A stretch of DNA of 64,000 nt. Source: Lachnoclostridium sp. UBA7215. Its GTDB lineage: Bacteria; Bacillota; Clostridia; Lachnospirales; Lachnospiraceae. Position numbers and translations under genes: made by a program. Each line of letters begins with the position of its first letter. Position 1 is the stretch's first letter. The stretch is taken from positions 1 to 64,000 of the forward strand of contig DKUB01000061.1 in assembly GCA_002490465.1 (NCBI GenBank). Direction: 5' to 3'. Shown here one piece after another: positions 25,610-34,487 of this stretch. The notes beneath the pieces are model-generated. The model was not told the origin of the DNA. It saw only the letters and a program-made list of their open reading frames with translations, and ran no database searches.

Positions 25610-26832
25610 TATTCATTTCCTCCAATCAAAGAATTTGGCTGCAATTTGCGGAATTTTATAAACAGGGTGATGACAGCAGGCAGGCACATTAAGAGCGCCG
25701 TCAAGCCGCCGAGTAACAAGATTCGTGGAGAGATATACTGCGAATTGTAAATCCTTGCATTCTCAAAAAAATCAATTCCTCTCCCATATTGCCCGATTTC
25801 CCATGCTGAAACAAGTATCCAGCCCGACAGCACAAGCAGGAATACTTCTCCCGTAAGCATTCGTAAAATTCGCTCAAAAGAATAACCTAACGCCATTCTG
25901 ATGCCGATTTCCCTGCCCCGTGAATACATACGTGCCAGAATAATCGTGGCAAGTCCAATGGCTATCATTACAAGCACGGTTAAGGAAAAACAAAGCCATT
26001 GTAAATTTTCTTTCAAATCCTTATCAAACTGTTCCTTCATGCGGTCGGAAATGGTATCCGCCGTCACAAATATCTGATACCGTTCGGCAATGCTTTCTAT
26101 TTTCTCCGCTGTCTGTTTACCCGAAACGTTTTCCGGAATTTTAAAGTAGTAAAACATCTGTGGCGTGACCTGTTTCCGGAATGGCATAACCGCCTGATTA
26201 TCAAGGGAAACAAGCATGCCCTCCGGGATGGACTGTTCAAACCAGAGGCTGTCTTTTTTCAATATTCCGGCAACAACATAGTTTTGATTGTTGCTGTCCG
26301 ACAGCTTTTCCCCTATCCCAAGGGAATATTTCTGTTTCAGCTCCCGGCCGATTAAGAGCGGATATGGGTGTTCCTTTGTTCCATTGGCATGCTTCCTGTC
26401 AAAGTCATTTTCTTTAAATCCTCTTCCCTCATCTACTTCTATCTCCCTAATCCAGTCAATATCCCAGTCAACTTCCTGGGCATTTATAAACTCCATGTTC
26501 ATAGCTTCGCTTTCCAGCCATGAGTTATGATAAGCATTGACTTGTTCAATTTTAGTTTCCCTCTTTACGGTATCCAGGAACGTCTGGAATAATTCCATGG
26601 AAACACCGTCGCTTATGCCGTCAGGAGAATTGCCGCTCTCCGTATTTACTTCTGCCATTACAATCTGCTCTGTATTGGTCTGAAGCGTCTTTGGAACTTC
26701 CTCATAGATGTGAAAAACTTTCTGAATGGAAACAGCAGTATTATAAAAATACAGAAGCGATAGTATCACCTGTAGTAAAATCAGTAGATTGGCCAGTTTC
26801 CTTTTTCCCAGGCTCTTTATAATCTCACGCAT
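25609..26832 (-). CDS. ABC transporter permease, FtsX/MacB fold (second)
   Basis: 407 aa from the ATG at 26830-26832. One N-terminal helix (LLILLQVILSLLYFYNTAV), a large extracellular domain (about 45-270), then three helices including LVMIAIGLATIILARMYSRGREIGIRMALG, the usual FtsX segment. AAGGAGG is 11 bases upstream; a GTG three codons earlier lies too close to it. It overlaps the preceding permease gene by 8 bp. It presumably forms a heterodimer with that permease. Confidence 0.85.
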   Translation of the reverse strand: MREIIKSLGKRKLANLLILLQVILSLLYFYNTAVSIQKVFHIYEEVPKTLQTNTEQIVMAEVNTESGNSPDGISDGVSMELFQTFLDTVKRETKIEQVNAYHNSWLESEAMNMEFINAQEVDWDIDWIREIEVDEGRGFKENDFDRKHANGTKEHPYPLLIGRELKQKYSLGIGEKLSDSNNQNYVVAGILKKDSLWFEQSIPEGMLVSLDNQAVMPFRKQVTPQMFYYFKIPENVSGKQTAEKIESIAERYQIFVTADTISDRMKEQFDKDLKENLQWLCFSLTVLVMIAIGLATIILARMYSRGREIGIRMALGYSFERILRMLTGEVFLLVLSGWILVSAWEIGQYGRGIDFFENARIYNSQYISPRILLLGGLTALLMCLPAVITLFIKFRKLQPNSLIGGNE

Positions 26833-28012
26833 TGATTCCACCGCCTCCTTTCAATGCCTCTGCCGGCTGTATTTTCAGCGCACGGATAGCCGGCCATAAG
26901 GAAATCAAAAATGTAGTCAGTAAAACAAGCGCCAGGCCGAGCAGGATATTCGGGAGATACAATTTTAATATGTAGTCGGAAACCCTTTCCACAACGGCGC
27001 CGGTAATCCCCTGTATCAGCAGGGAAAGCAGGAACGCCAGCAAGGATAGTCCCAGCATTTCTGAGAAAATCAACCGTGAAATTGTCCTGTTTGTATACCC
27101 AAACGCTTTTCTGACCCCGATTTCATAGCGCCTTTTTTCCATCCAGAATACAACGATATTTATTCCATATATGAGTGCCACAACATATCCAAGAAAGGCC
27201 GTCAGAAAAATCGGATCCATGCTGTTTCTCACATTTTGCATTACGTCATCGACACCCAGCGCGCCATAGCTTTCTATTTCGGCGTCCGGATACTGTACCT
27301 TTACATTTTTCAGTATTTTCCGGCTCTCCTCTGCTACAACACCCCTTGAATTATAAACAATAAAATCTAAACGTGAACTGACATTATAGTCCCGTCTGCT
27401 GTTTTCCGGCAATGACGTAAAGGGCATAAAGATTCTGTTATCCCAAAGGGAATACTGGTCAGGCAGCCCCACTCTTCCAATTGCCTCATAAGTTTCCCCC
27501 TCAATATCAATATACTGTTTCCCATTTTTCCTGTAAGTCAAATTTTGCAGCGTACTGCCAAGCATGACAACTTTTGCCCCTCTTTCTACTTCCTCCGCCG
27601 TATAATATCTTCCCTCAACGACCGGATAATGCCAGACAGCCCCATCAGGAAACCACTCGGCGCTGACCGGAGAAAAGACATTTGCCTCCGCTTCATCGGG
27701 ATGCATCATCAGGGCATTAAAGATAACCCCCGAATCCGATGCCAGCCCCTTTAAAAAACCTGGTATTTTTTCATAATCAAAATGTTGGTTTCCCTTCGCG
27801 AGATAGAAGCCAAATGACTCCCCGTTTGGCGGCATGGCATCCTCTTTTGCCTGTTGCGACTTAAGATGCTCCGTCACAAAACCGATTCCTATAGATACGA
27901 TAAGCATGGAAAATGTTATCCCAATCACAAAAAACAATGCGGTTGCCGGGGTCTGGCGGATTCTCCTGACTGTCAGTTTAAATATATCTGTAATAAACTT
28001 GGTTTGGTTCAT
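26825..28012 (-). CDS. ABC transporter permease, FtsX/MacB fold (first)
   Basis: 395 aa. Helix near residues 20-45 (ATALFFVIGITFSMLIVSIG), extracellular domain to about 270, then VVALIYGINIVVFWMEKRRYEIGVRKAFGYTNRTI and two more helices ending with the conserved PAIRALKIQPAEALKGG. GGGGGG precedes the ATG. First gene of a three-gene export or sensing operon. Confidence 0.88.
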   Translation of the reverse strand: MNQTKFITDIFKLTVRRIRQTPATALFFVIGITFSMLIVSIGIGFVTEHLKSQQAKEDAMPPNGESFGFYLAKGNQHFDYEKIPGFLKGLASDSGVIFNALMMHPDEAEANVFSPVSAEWFPDGAVWHYPVVEGRYYTAEEVERGAKVVMLGSTLQNLTYRKNGKQYIDIEGETYEAIGRVGLPDQYSLWDNRIFMPFTSLPENSRRDYNVSSRLDFIVYNSRGVVAEESRKILKNVKVQYPDAEIESYGALGVDDVMQNVRNSMDPIFLTAFLGYVVALIYGINIVVFWMEKRRYEIGVRKAFGYTNRTISRLIFSEMLGLSLLAFLLSLLIQGITGAVVERVSDYILKLYLPNILLGLALVLLTTFLISLWPAIRALKIQPAEALKGGGGINA

Positions 28013-28092
28013 AGTATCCCCCCATTTTATAAGTTTTTAGAATTTACAATTCCCCACCCTCCATCGGACAGGGAACTGTAATTACAACACTT

Positions 28093-28121
28093 ATTATAGA
28101 AATATAAAAATTAAGATTCAA
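28093..28121 (-). promoter_or_regulatory. Promoter of the ABC operon
   Basis: TTGAAT (28116-28121), 17-bp spacer, TATAAT (28093-28098). Confidence 0.75.
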
Positions 28122-28161
28122 GGGGTAAGGTGTTTAAGAATTGTTTAACATAAAATTTCGC

Positions 28162-28392
28162 TTAATAATTTAATGAAAATCCATTAATAATATCATAAAA
28201 AAAGCATCTGCTGCTCATCCCTGATTCCGATTCTTCTGTGTAATACGACCGGGTTATACTCAGATAGGGGGAAAGTTCCTTTGTTTCTGTATTTTCGGTA
28301 TGAATGGGGGTAACTTTCTCAGAAGTTACCCCGCAAGCAGAACACAGCATACAGAAAATTAATATCATTGAGATTATTTTAATTTTCTTCAT
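28162..28392 (-). CDS. Small lipoprotein, unknown
   Basis: 76 aa with a lipoprotein signal (IFCMLCSACG, Cys20) and a short polar tail ending IINGFSLNY. AAAGGA precedes the ATG. It follows a broken frame by 14 bp and lies upstream of the ABC operon promoter. The short, abrupt C-terminus suggests it could be truncated. No family recognised. Confidence 0.65.
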   Translation of the reverse strand: MKKIKIISMILIFCMLCSACGVTSEKVTPIHTENTETKELSPYLSITRSYYTEESESGMSSRCFFYDIINGFSLNY

Positions 28393-28406
28393 AAATATCC
28401 TTTCCC

Positions 28407-28693
28407 TTAATATGTATAAGTGTATTTAGCAGCTTTTTTTATATCATCATATTTTTTGGATTTGACGCCCAGTTTCTCCACTCCTGTCTTCCATATATCA
28501 ATGACAGCATTATTCAGCTTGCCATTATCGTATTTTGAAAATACTGCGGTTGTCCCATTCATCTTATTGGTAACAGTTATTTTTTTCCTGTGTTAGGATT
28601 ATCGATTTCCCCTTTTGTTGCACAATCCCCTTTTTTCAGATGATTATTATTTTCTCCTATTGCATCCGGAACTATACATTCTTGCGCTCCCTC
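28407..28693 (-). pseudogene. Frameshifted remnant of a secreted/surface protein gene
   Basis: Two minus-strand frames join across a run of seven A (28580-28586). The upstream part reads about 38 residues with no start codon (ECIVPDAIGENNNHLKKG and following) and ends at a stop right after the A-run. Shifting frame there gives about 60 more residues (KITVTNKMNGTTAVFSKY, ending KKAAKYTYTY). It fills the 335-bp gap between the LRR gene and the small lipoprotein. The family is not recognised; it may be a lost C-terminal module. Confidence 0.6.
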
Positions 28694-28727
28694 TCAAAAA
28701 AATGTAATTTCAGGCGTATATTATTGT

Positions 28728-30032
28728 TCAGCTGTTATTGCATTTTACCTTTGTATTCAGCGCTCCTCCGTATTTCTTTATCCATCTTGTGTATTGTTTT
28801 ATAGTTCCATCCGGCACATATATAGTGCAAAACATTGGGATGACGCTATTATGACTGGAAACATTTGTGATTTTTGGGGGAGTTGTCCCTCTGAACTCGT
28901 ATTCTTTTGTCTCATATTCCAACGGCCGCTGAAAACAGTCCAGCCAACAGCCAGCAAGCTCTTTTACATTTTTTCCGATTATGACTCGTTTTACCTTTTT
29001 ATTTACGCCTACAGACATGGCATTTTCACCAATTTTGAGTACTTTTGGTGAAACCTCTAACTGTCCATCGACATATTCTACCGCAATCAATTCCTTATCT
29101 TTTTTTCCGTATAAACAATGCCCATCTTTTGCAAAAGCTGGATTATTTTCGTTTACATCTATGTTTTCAACACCTGGCGCGGATAGTGCTTCCCTTTCTA
29201 TGCGGGTTACCGAGGCTGGAAGATGTATTGTCCTTGCTTTGCTATATTTCATGGCTTCTTTGCCTAACGCCTTAACATCATCCGGAATGTCCATCTTTTC
29301 TTTGTCAGATATGGCATAAATCAACTTACTGTCAGCTTTTGTAATAACAAAGCCGTCCTTATCATAAAGATTTGAATTGTTCTCTGAGACCTGGATATCC
29401 AACAATTTATCACATTCCTCAAATGCATCAGGAGGAAATGCCGCCAATTTTTCAGGAATGATAACCCTCTCCAGATTTTTACAACCATAAAATGCCAATG
29501 ACCCCATAGAGGACAGGTTATCAGGAAGTTTTATCTCTTTTAGATTGGTCAAACCGCTAAAAGCACAATTCTCAATTGTTTCGATGCCGTCTGGCAAAGA
29601 AATTTTAGTTATCTTTTTTGTAAGTTCATTTTCTCCTGATATGCCTTGAGGAGCTTCCACCGTTACACCGAACATAGAATCTTTAAATTCCTGTGATTCG
29701 TCCTTATCTTTAGGTCGCTGGCCAACACTGGACACTTTTAAACCATCAAATTTGTATGGAATGGTAAGGGATAGTTCTGTACTATCTATATTTCCGGCAT
29801 ATTCAATATTGCGGATTCTAACTGAATTTTTATCGTTATTTTTTTCAAGAGAATATTTCCAGTTGTCTATTGTCACTGTTGCCGTTGCCGTATTTACATC
29901 CCAGTCAATTTTGGGCTGTTCTTCTTGTGTGTTTCCCGATGTACGATTTTCCGTTTTTAGCTTATCGCTTTGACAACTAACTATGGCTATTGAAAAAAAA
30001 GAACACAATAAAAATATAAATACCTTCTTCAT
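28728..30032 (-). CDS. BspA-type leucine-rich-repeat lipoprotein
   Basis: 434 aa starting at the ATG at 30030-30032 (MKKVFIFLL), with GAAAGG nine bases upstream. Lipobox AIVSC. From about residue 125 there are LRR_5 repeats such as KISLPDGIETIENCAFSGLT, IKLPDNLSSMGSLAFYGCKN and VIIPEKLAAFPPDAFEECDK. These form solenoids used for adhesion or protein binding on the cell surface. It begins 5 bp after the stop of the subtilase gene, so the two are one operon, and the LRR protein may be a partner or substrate holder for it. Confidence 0.88.
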   Translation of the reverse strand: MKKVFIFLLCSFFSIAIVSCQSDKLKTENRTSGNTQEEQPKIDWDVNTATATVTIDNWKYSLEKNNDKNSVRIRNIEYAGNIDSTELSLTIPYKFDGLKVSSVGQRPKDKDESQEFKDSMFGVTVEAPQGISGENELTKKITKISLPDGIETIENCAFSGLTNLKEIKLPDNLSSMGSLAFYGCKNLERVIIPEKLAAFPPDAFEECDKLLDIQVSENNSNLYDKDGFVITKADSKLIYAISDKEKMDIPDDVKALGKEAMKYSKARTIHLPASVTRIEREALSAPGVENIDVNENNPAFAKDGHCLYGKKDKELIAVEYVDGQLEVSPKVLKIGENAMSVGVNKKVKRVIIGKNVKELAGCWLDCFQRPLEYETKEYEFRGTTPPKITNVSSHNSVIPMFCTIYVPDGTIKQYTRWIKKYGGALNTKVKCNNS

Positions 30033-30037
30033 AATTA

Positions 30038-31996
30038 TCATCCTTTCCAATCAAATATAAGTAAAGCGTGTTCTGATATATCATAGTCTGTATAGGGTGA
30101 GTTTATAGTATCATTTGTTGTTCCCTTGATATAGTTAATTAATTTATATAAACGATAATCTTTTTTACTTCCGTCCATACCACTGAATTGTTTATAAGAG
30201 CCTTTCCCATTACCAGCATCATATAAAGATATTATTTTTTTTACAACATTCTGAGCAGCCTGTATACGACCTTTATATTTTTCGGATTCATCCGCATAGT
30301 TGTTTTCTCCGTTATTTCCATGTGCGAGATGCGCCCACTTTCCCTGTTTTTTTAAATAAACAAATGCACTATGTGCAAATACATCTGATGCTGTATGAGT
30401 TGCCATGCCCCAGACAAATGCTCTTTTCTTCCCATCTGTTGTCATTCCAAGAGAACTCCATTTTGAGTTAAGGCTTTGGACATCAGAAAGCATATTGTTT
30501 TTTGTTGTAGAATCCAGTCCGGATGGTACAGACGCTTTATCAGCTGTTTTCCCATTACCCAGAGCCTCTGCCAAACTTGTTACATATATATATGATGCGA
30601 TATAATTTGTATGATAACTACCATGCCAACCCGGATTATCTGTTATACCTTTAAATCCTGACCCCTCTTTATCTGGATACCTGGCGCCTTGTTTTACATT
30701 GGCATGACCACTGCCTATTAATTCTTCGTGTGTATTTCTTGTCCAACTCCCCTTAACACACCCTGTTTTTTCTATAATATTAACCGTATTTGAATTATCT
30801 TTTATCGCACTTCCTTCTGTTTTAGTCATTTTTTTCTTTTCTATTATGTTGAATATTTTGTCAGAAAAAATTTCATCCGCAAGCCCATATCCTTCTTTTG
30901 TATTATAGTTAGCACCTTCCAATAATACTTCTTTAATTAACTCAGCATTGGCTGATGGGTGATTTTGCCATATATTTGACGCAATGGCTGCAATTTGCGG
31001 TGATGCTAAGCTTGTTCCTGATTCAATTAAAATATCGCCAAATTCTCCAGTTGTACACACTAGTTCTCCTGGTGCAACAAGGTCAACTTTATTTCCTTTT
31101 GCACTACTATCTGCTAACTCGCCATTGGAGTCTATAGAGCCTACCGATAGAACATTATCATATGCTGCGGGATATTCAACATTAGCACCAGTATTCCCTG
31201 CGGCCGCAATTACTAATATTCCTGCATCTGTTGCGTCATCAACAGCTTTTTTGAGGGCTTTAGAATACTGTTCCATCCCAAAACTCATATTGATTATATT
31301 TACTTTTTTAGAGATGGCATAATATATTCCCTGAATTACCCTGCTTTCCGGAGAAGTATTATCATCATCAAGAACTCTTATTGAGTATATACTTGCGTCC
31401 GGATTAATTCCTGTGATACCCTCATTATTGCCTTGTGCAGCAATTAAACCAGCTACACTATTTCCATGCCCACTGCCATCCATAAATAAAGGACTCATGT
31501 TTTCCTCTCCTGGAACAAATGATATGGATTCCTCTAAATAAATATCGTTTCCCCAATCAATTCCAGAATCAATAATAGCAATTTTTATTTTCTTTTTTTG
31601 GTCTTCCGTCGATTTATTATAAAGATTTAACATTTTTTTGTTCCAGTCAAGGTCAACACTTTTCAAAATTTTATTTCGATTTGTTGAAGAAGCTCGCATA
31701 ATTTTGTCTTTTTCTATAATGATATCATTATTTTTTTCTCTAATTTCACTAGCCTCTTTTTTGGTTAATTCCGCTGTAGCAAGAATTTCACCAGCTTCCT
31801 GATATTTAATGTCAGCTTCGCGTTTGCCTAGAGAAGATTCAAGATTATCTTCTCCTTTTACCATGAGCAAATAATCATTTGTAACTTCCTTTGCATATGT
31901 AGTTACTGGATTAGACATATTCATATGTGTGCTACCTGTAACCAAATAACATAATAGTACAAATGTTGTAATTGTTTTTTTGATATTTTTTCCCAT
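30038..31996 (-). CDS. Subtilisin-family protease fused to a zinc-phospholipase C-like domain
   Basis: 652 aa from the ATG with AAAGGAG upstream (31994-31996). Signal peptide 1-36, an I9-like propeptide (about 37-101), then an S8 domain with the full triad: Asp143 (IIDSG), His177 (GSGHGNS), Ser329 (SGTSLASPQ), plus oxyanion Asn268 (AAGN). Residues about 412-652 are not protease. They carry NTHEELIGSGH, GARYPD and THTASDVFAHS (His534, Asp538, His542) and NYADESEKYKGR, arranged like bacterial zinc-dependent phospholipase C. Secreted. Operon with the LRR lipoprotein and downstream of an ECF sigma locus. The region is visibly AT-rich. Confidence 0.85.
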   Translation of the reverse strand: MGKNIKKTITTFVLLCYLVTGSTHMNMSNPVTTYAKEVTNDYLLMVKGEDNLESSLGKREADIKYQEAGEILATAELTKKEASEIREKNNDIIIEKDKIMRASSTNRNKILKSVDLDWNKKMLNLYNKSTEDQKKKIKIAIIDSGIDWGNDIYLEESISFVPGEENMSPLFMDGSGHGNSVAGLIAAQGNNEGITGINPDASIYSIRVLDDDNTSPESRVIQGIYYAISKKVNIINMSFGMEQYSKALKKAVDDATDAGILVIAAAGNTGANVEYPAAYDNVLSVGSIDSNGELADSSAKGNKVDLVAPGELVCTTGEFGDILIESGTSLASPQIAAIASNIWQNHPSANAELIKEVLLEGANYNTKEGYGLADEIFSDKIFNIIEKKKMTKTEGSAIKDNSNTVNIIEKTGCVKGSWTRNTHEELIGSGHANVKQGARYPDKEGSGFKGITDNPGWHGSYHTNYIASYIYVTSLAEALGNGKTADKASVPSGLDSTTKNNMLSDVQSLNSKWSSLGMTTDGKKRAFVWGMATHTASDVFAHSAFVYLKKQGKWAHLAHGNNGENNYADESEKYKGRIQAAQNVVKKIISLYDAGNGKGSYKQFSGMDGSKKDYRLYKLINYIKGTTNDTINSPYTDYDISEHALLIFDWKG

Positions 31997-32140
31997 TTTT
32001 ATCTCCTTTATTTTTTGTTGATAAGTTTGTTTGTTACTGGTTTTGTTATATTTTCCTTTATTATAAAAATCCCTCATTTTGTTTTTTTTGCTTGTCTTAC
32101 ATTTCTTATTATGTTATCATACTCTCAGGTTTTTAACTCA

Positions 32141-32186
32141 GCGTTCTTTTCGGTATTCCACTACCATTTGAAAAGAACGCTTTTTT
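32141..32186 (+). terminator. Strong hairpin with T-run on plus strand upstream of subtilase gene
   Basis: Arms GCGTTCTTTTC (32141-32151) and GAAAAGAACGC (32170-32180) followed by TTTTTT. By rule it is a plus-strand terminator, yet no plus-strand gene precedes it. On the minus strand it is a hairpin in the subtilase leader that overlaps the end of a 19-codon ORF. Confidence 0.6.
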
Positions 32187-32220
32187 CAATGGAATCTCTG
32201 CATAAAGCATCTCTATACAT
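32161..32220 (-). CDS. 19-aa leader ORF upstream of the subtilase gene
   Basis: ATG at 32218-32220 with a textbook GGGAGGTG ribosome site seven bases upstream; it encodes MYRDALCRDSIEKSVLFKW and stops inside the loop of the hairpin at 32141-32180. It could be a regulatory leader peptide or a small secreted signal; expression is inferred only from the ribosome site. Confidence 0.4.
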   Translation of the reverse strand: MYRDALCRDSIEKSVLFKW

Positions 32221-32243
32221 TCTTTCACCTCCCTAAACTTCTC

Positions 32244-32268
32244 AAAAATACCTGCCAGCACTAGCAGG
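32244..32268 (-). terminator. Terminator overlapping the stop of the 145-aa secreted protein gene
   Basis: CCTGC / GCAGG stem containing the stop codon, followed by TATTTTT. Short stem, so read-through into the subtilase leader is possible. Confidence 0.5.
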
Positions 32269-32698
32269 AAACTGAATTACTATACTGCGTTATCTTTTCT
32301 GACTTGGCTCCGTGATAAACAGTATAAACTCCCTTCACCCTGTATTTTCCAGCAGATACTGCTTTCACCTTTTTCAACATACAATTCGTAGTTGTGACTG
32401 TCGTTTCATAAGACTTGACAGCACTCCAACTCCCTCCTGAATACTTCTGCAGGGTCAGCTTCGCATGGATCTTTGTAGTAGTTCCGGATACACCATTTAC
32501 CAGTCCTATTATTGTGGCAGATTTTTCTTTTATGACAAGACTGGTAGTGCTGCTTTTAGAATAAAGACTACATACTGAAACCATACCTTCATTTCCGCCC
32601 AAAGGCAACTCCGCAGCCTTTCCCTCCTGACCTGATACCAGCACCAGACTTCCTGCCAGCAAGGCCAATGATACTATACTTTTTACTTTTCCTTTCAT
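32261..32698 (-). CDS. Small secreted protein, unknown
   Basis: 145 aa. Signal peptide about 1-28 (VSLALLAGSLVLVSG), then about 115 residues rich in Ser/Thr/Val with three cysteines (Cys43, Cys106 and the C-terminal Cys145) and alternating hydrophobic strands (TKIHAKLTLQKYSGGSWSAV, GKYRVKGVYTVYHG), which suggests a single beta-sandwich domain. AGGAGG precedes the ATG. It lies between an anti-sigma gene and the subtilase unit, so it is a likely member of the sigma regulon. No family recognised. Confidence 0.75.
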   Translation of the reverse strand: MKGKVKSIVSLALLAGSLVLVSGQEGKAAELPLGGNEGMVSVCSLYSKSSTTSLVIKEKSATIIGLVNGVSGTTTKIHAKLTLQKYSGGSWSAVKSYETTVTTTNCMLKKVKAVSAGKYRVKGVYTVYHGAKSEKITQYSNSVSC

Positions 32699-32787
32699 AA
32701 CAGTTTCCTCCTAATATTTTTTATTTCTATCTATAATAACCTCAAAAAAGATAAATTGGGACAAAAAATTTAAAAAATATTGTATTT

Positions 32788-33489
32788 TTAATTCTTTTTT
32801 TCCTTCACACTCTCTGCCATCTTCAAAACCTCTTCTTTGCCCAGATCACTGCTGAGCATAAAGACATAATTCCGTGTTGCCCATATAAGGATTGTTTTAT
32901 CCTTTTTATGATTTAATTGCCCCTGACATCCATTGATCATGACATCCTCTCTCTCCATACCATCAGAATCTATGGTAATCCCGGCATTCACTATATTCTG
33001 TTGAAAATCAACCTGATGCTTTCCTTTCATATATTCCTGCCAATAACAGATTTCTCCCACCAATTCATCAACTGTCAGTTCGAACCCCTCTGGAATCCAT
33101 GACGGAGCATATATCGTTTCGATCTCCCGAGGTGGCGGGGATTCCTTTTTATCTTCATCCCCGGCGAAATGAAAGCCATCATCTTTATCCCCCCATTCAG
33201 TAAACCACTGCATAATCACCCTGCGCCCCGCCTCAGCGCTGGATGCCAATACAATACCACCTGCTGTCACCAGTACCAGTACGAGTACCATGGCAATTCG
33301 AATATTTCTCCTGCCGCCTTTCCGTACTCCATTCTCCTTTTTCTGTTCTAATCCTTTTTTATACAGCATCTGCCAGTCCTGTCCTTCCACCTTAACATCC
33401 GTCTCCGGCATCCCCGCTTCCAGTTCCTCTGTGACGATACTCTGTGCCTGCCGGAATGCTTCCTTTAATTCTTCTCTGCTAATCTTCAT
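32788..33489 (-). CDS. Membrane anti-sigma-like protein with DUF4367 domain
   Basis: 233 aa. A cytosolic N-terminus of about 70 residues, one membrane helix (IAMVLVLVLVTAGGIVLA), and an outer DUF4367-type domain (about 120-230: YAPSWIPEGFELTVDELVGE, GCQGQL, ILIWATRNYVFMLSSD). It overlaps the ECF sigma gene by 11 bp. That coupling and the topology are typical of sigma/anti-sigma pairs in Firmicutes. The N-terminus would hold the sigma factor and the outer domain would sense an envelope signal; this is inferred. Confidence 0.8.
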   Translation of the reverse strand: MKISREELKEAFRQAQSIVTEELEAGMPETDVKVEGQDWQMLYKKGLEQKKENGVRKGGRRNIRIAMVLVLVLVTAGGIVLASSAEAGRRVIMQWFTEWGDKDDGFHFAGDEDKKESPPPREIETIYAPSWIPEGFELTVDELVGEICYWQEYMKGKHQVDFQQNIVNAGITIDSDGMEREDVMINGCQGQLNHKKDKTILIWATRNYVFMLSSDLGKEEVLKMAESVKEKKN

Positions 33490-34030
33490 AAGTCACTCCC
33501 CTTTCTTCCAGCTTCTTTCTGAGAAGTTTTTTACCCCGCTGCAGACGTTTTCTTACTGTCTCAGTTTTCTGTCCCAGCATGAATGCGATTTCTTTATGGT
33601 CTAATTCTTCAACCAACTCCATATACAGGCAGTCCCTGTACCGGTCTGGCAGTGTAAGAATAGCATCTACTATGATCCTGATTGTATCATTTTCACTGCT
33701 TATGCCATAGGGATTACCCTCATGGCGTTCGTCCGGTATGTAGTCAGATAATTCTTCCACTTTGAAATGTTTCCTTTTTTTGAGTATTTGCAAAGAAACA
33801 TTTTTACATATAATAACCACAAAATTTTTCGTTTTGGGACAAAAAGGATCCGAAATTTTAAAAATATTTTTTGCGACACGAATAAATGTCTCCTGCACAG
33901 CATCTTCTGCATCCTCTTTCTGCTGAAGTATCTCAAAAGCGATATAATATACCAGTCTCACATACTGCTGGTAGGTACATCGGAATTTTTCCTCATCTGA
34001 TACTTCCTTTTCCTGTGAGTATTTTCCCAT
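33479..34030 (-). CDS. ECF-type RNA polymerase sigma factor
   Basis: 183 aa from the ATG at 34028-34030 (AAGGAGA upstream); longer in-frame starts are poorly supported. Region 2 shows YQQYVRLVYYIAFEILQQKE and DAEDAVQETFIRVAKN. Region 4 shows LPDRYRDCLYMELVEELDHK and IAFMLGQKTETVRKRLQRGK. It is the first gene of the sigma/anti-sigma unit. Probable targets are the nearby secreted protein and the subtilase-LRR genes. Confidence 0.9.
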   Translation of the reverse strand: MGKYSQEKEVSDEEKFRCTYQQYVRLVYYIAFEILQQKEDAEDAVQETFIRVAKNIFKISDPFCPKTKNFVVIICKNVSLQILKKRKHFKVEELSDYIPDERHEGNPYGISSENDTIRIIVDAILTLPDRYRDCLYMELVEELDHKEIAFMLGQKTETVRKRLQRGKKLLRKKLEERGVTYED

Positions 34031-34156
34031 CACCTGTCTTCTCCTTCTAATTGATTCACCAAAAAGTAATCTGTCTTTATGATGTTTCATCAAAGTCATC
34101 CGCCATCTTAACCTGCCCTCTCAATATGTCAGATTTAACTTCTCATTAAATTATAA

Positions 34157-34204
34157 CAAAAAAACAGAAATATAAAAACACTAATGTTTATATCTCTGTT
34201 TTTT
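34157..34204. terminator. Bidirectional terminator between Rpn-tail gene and sigma gene
   Basis: AAAACAGAAATATAAA / TTTATATCTCTGTTTT with T-runs on both strands. On the minus strand it ends the orphan Rpn-tail gene. Confidence 0.75.
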
Positions 34205-34242
34205 CTATTCTTTTTTTATTTATTTCCCTTTTATTCAATTTG

Positions 34243-34437
34243 TTAGTTTATCAACTGCTCTACTTCCTCTTTATGTAGACCGGAATATTCCGCAATCTCC
34301 TCAACTGTCAATTTTTCTGTTTTCAGCATTCTTATCGCTATCTCTTTCTTCGTTTCAATGGTTCCCTGACTAATTCCCTGGCTGATTCCCTGATTCAAAA
34401 TTCTTCGTGCACTTGTTTCAATCATCGGGCCTACCAT
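34243..34437 (-). CDS. Orphan Rpn C-terminal protein (RpnS-like)
   Basis: 64 aa that match only the C-terminal tail of Rpn nucleases: the coiled GISQG repeats (NQGISQGISQGT), TKKEIAIRMLKTEKLTVEEI and YSGLHKEEVEQLIN. No nuclease part is present upstream. It has its own promoter (TTGACA-18-TATAAT), an AGGTG ribosome site and a terminator, so it looks like a working gene and not debris. In known Rpn systems the short C-terminal form is an antitoxin, and this could act on Rpn proteins elsewhere in the genome. That role is inferred. Confidence 0.7.
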   Translation of the reverse strand: MVGPMIETSARRILNQGISQGISQGTIETKKEIAIRMLKTEKLTVEEIAEYSGLHKEEVEQLIN

Positions 34438-34487
34438 TATATCACCTACACCTTTTCCTGATTATATACGCTTTACCTGTCAGGAAT

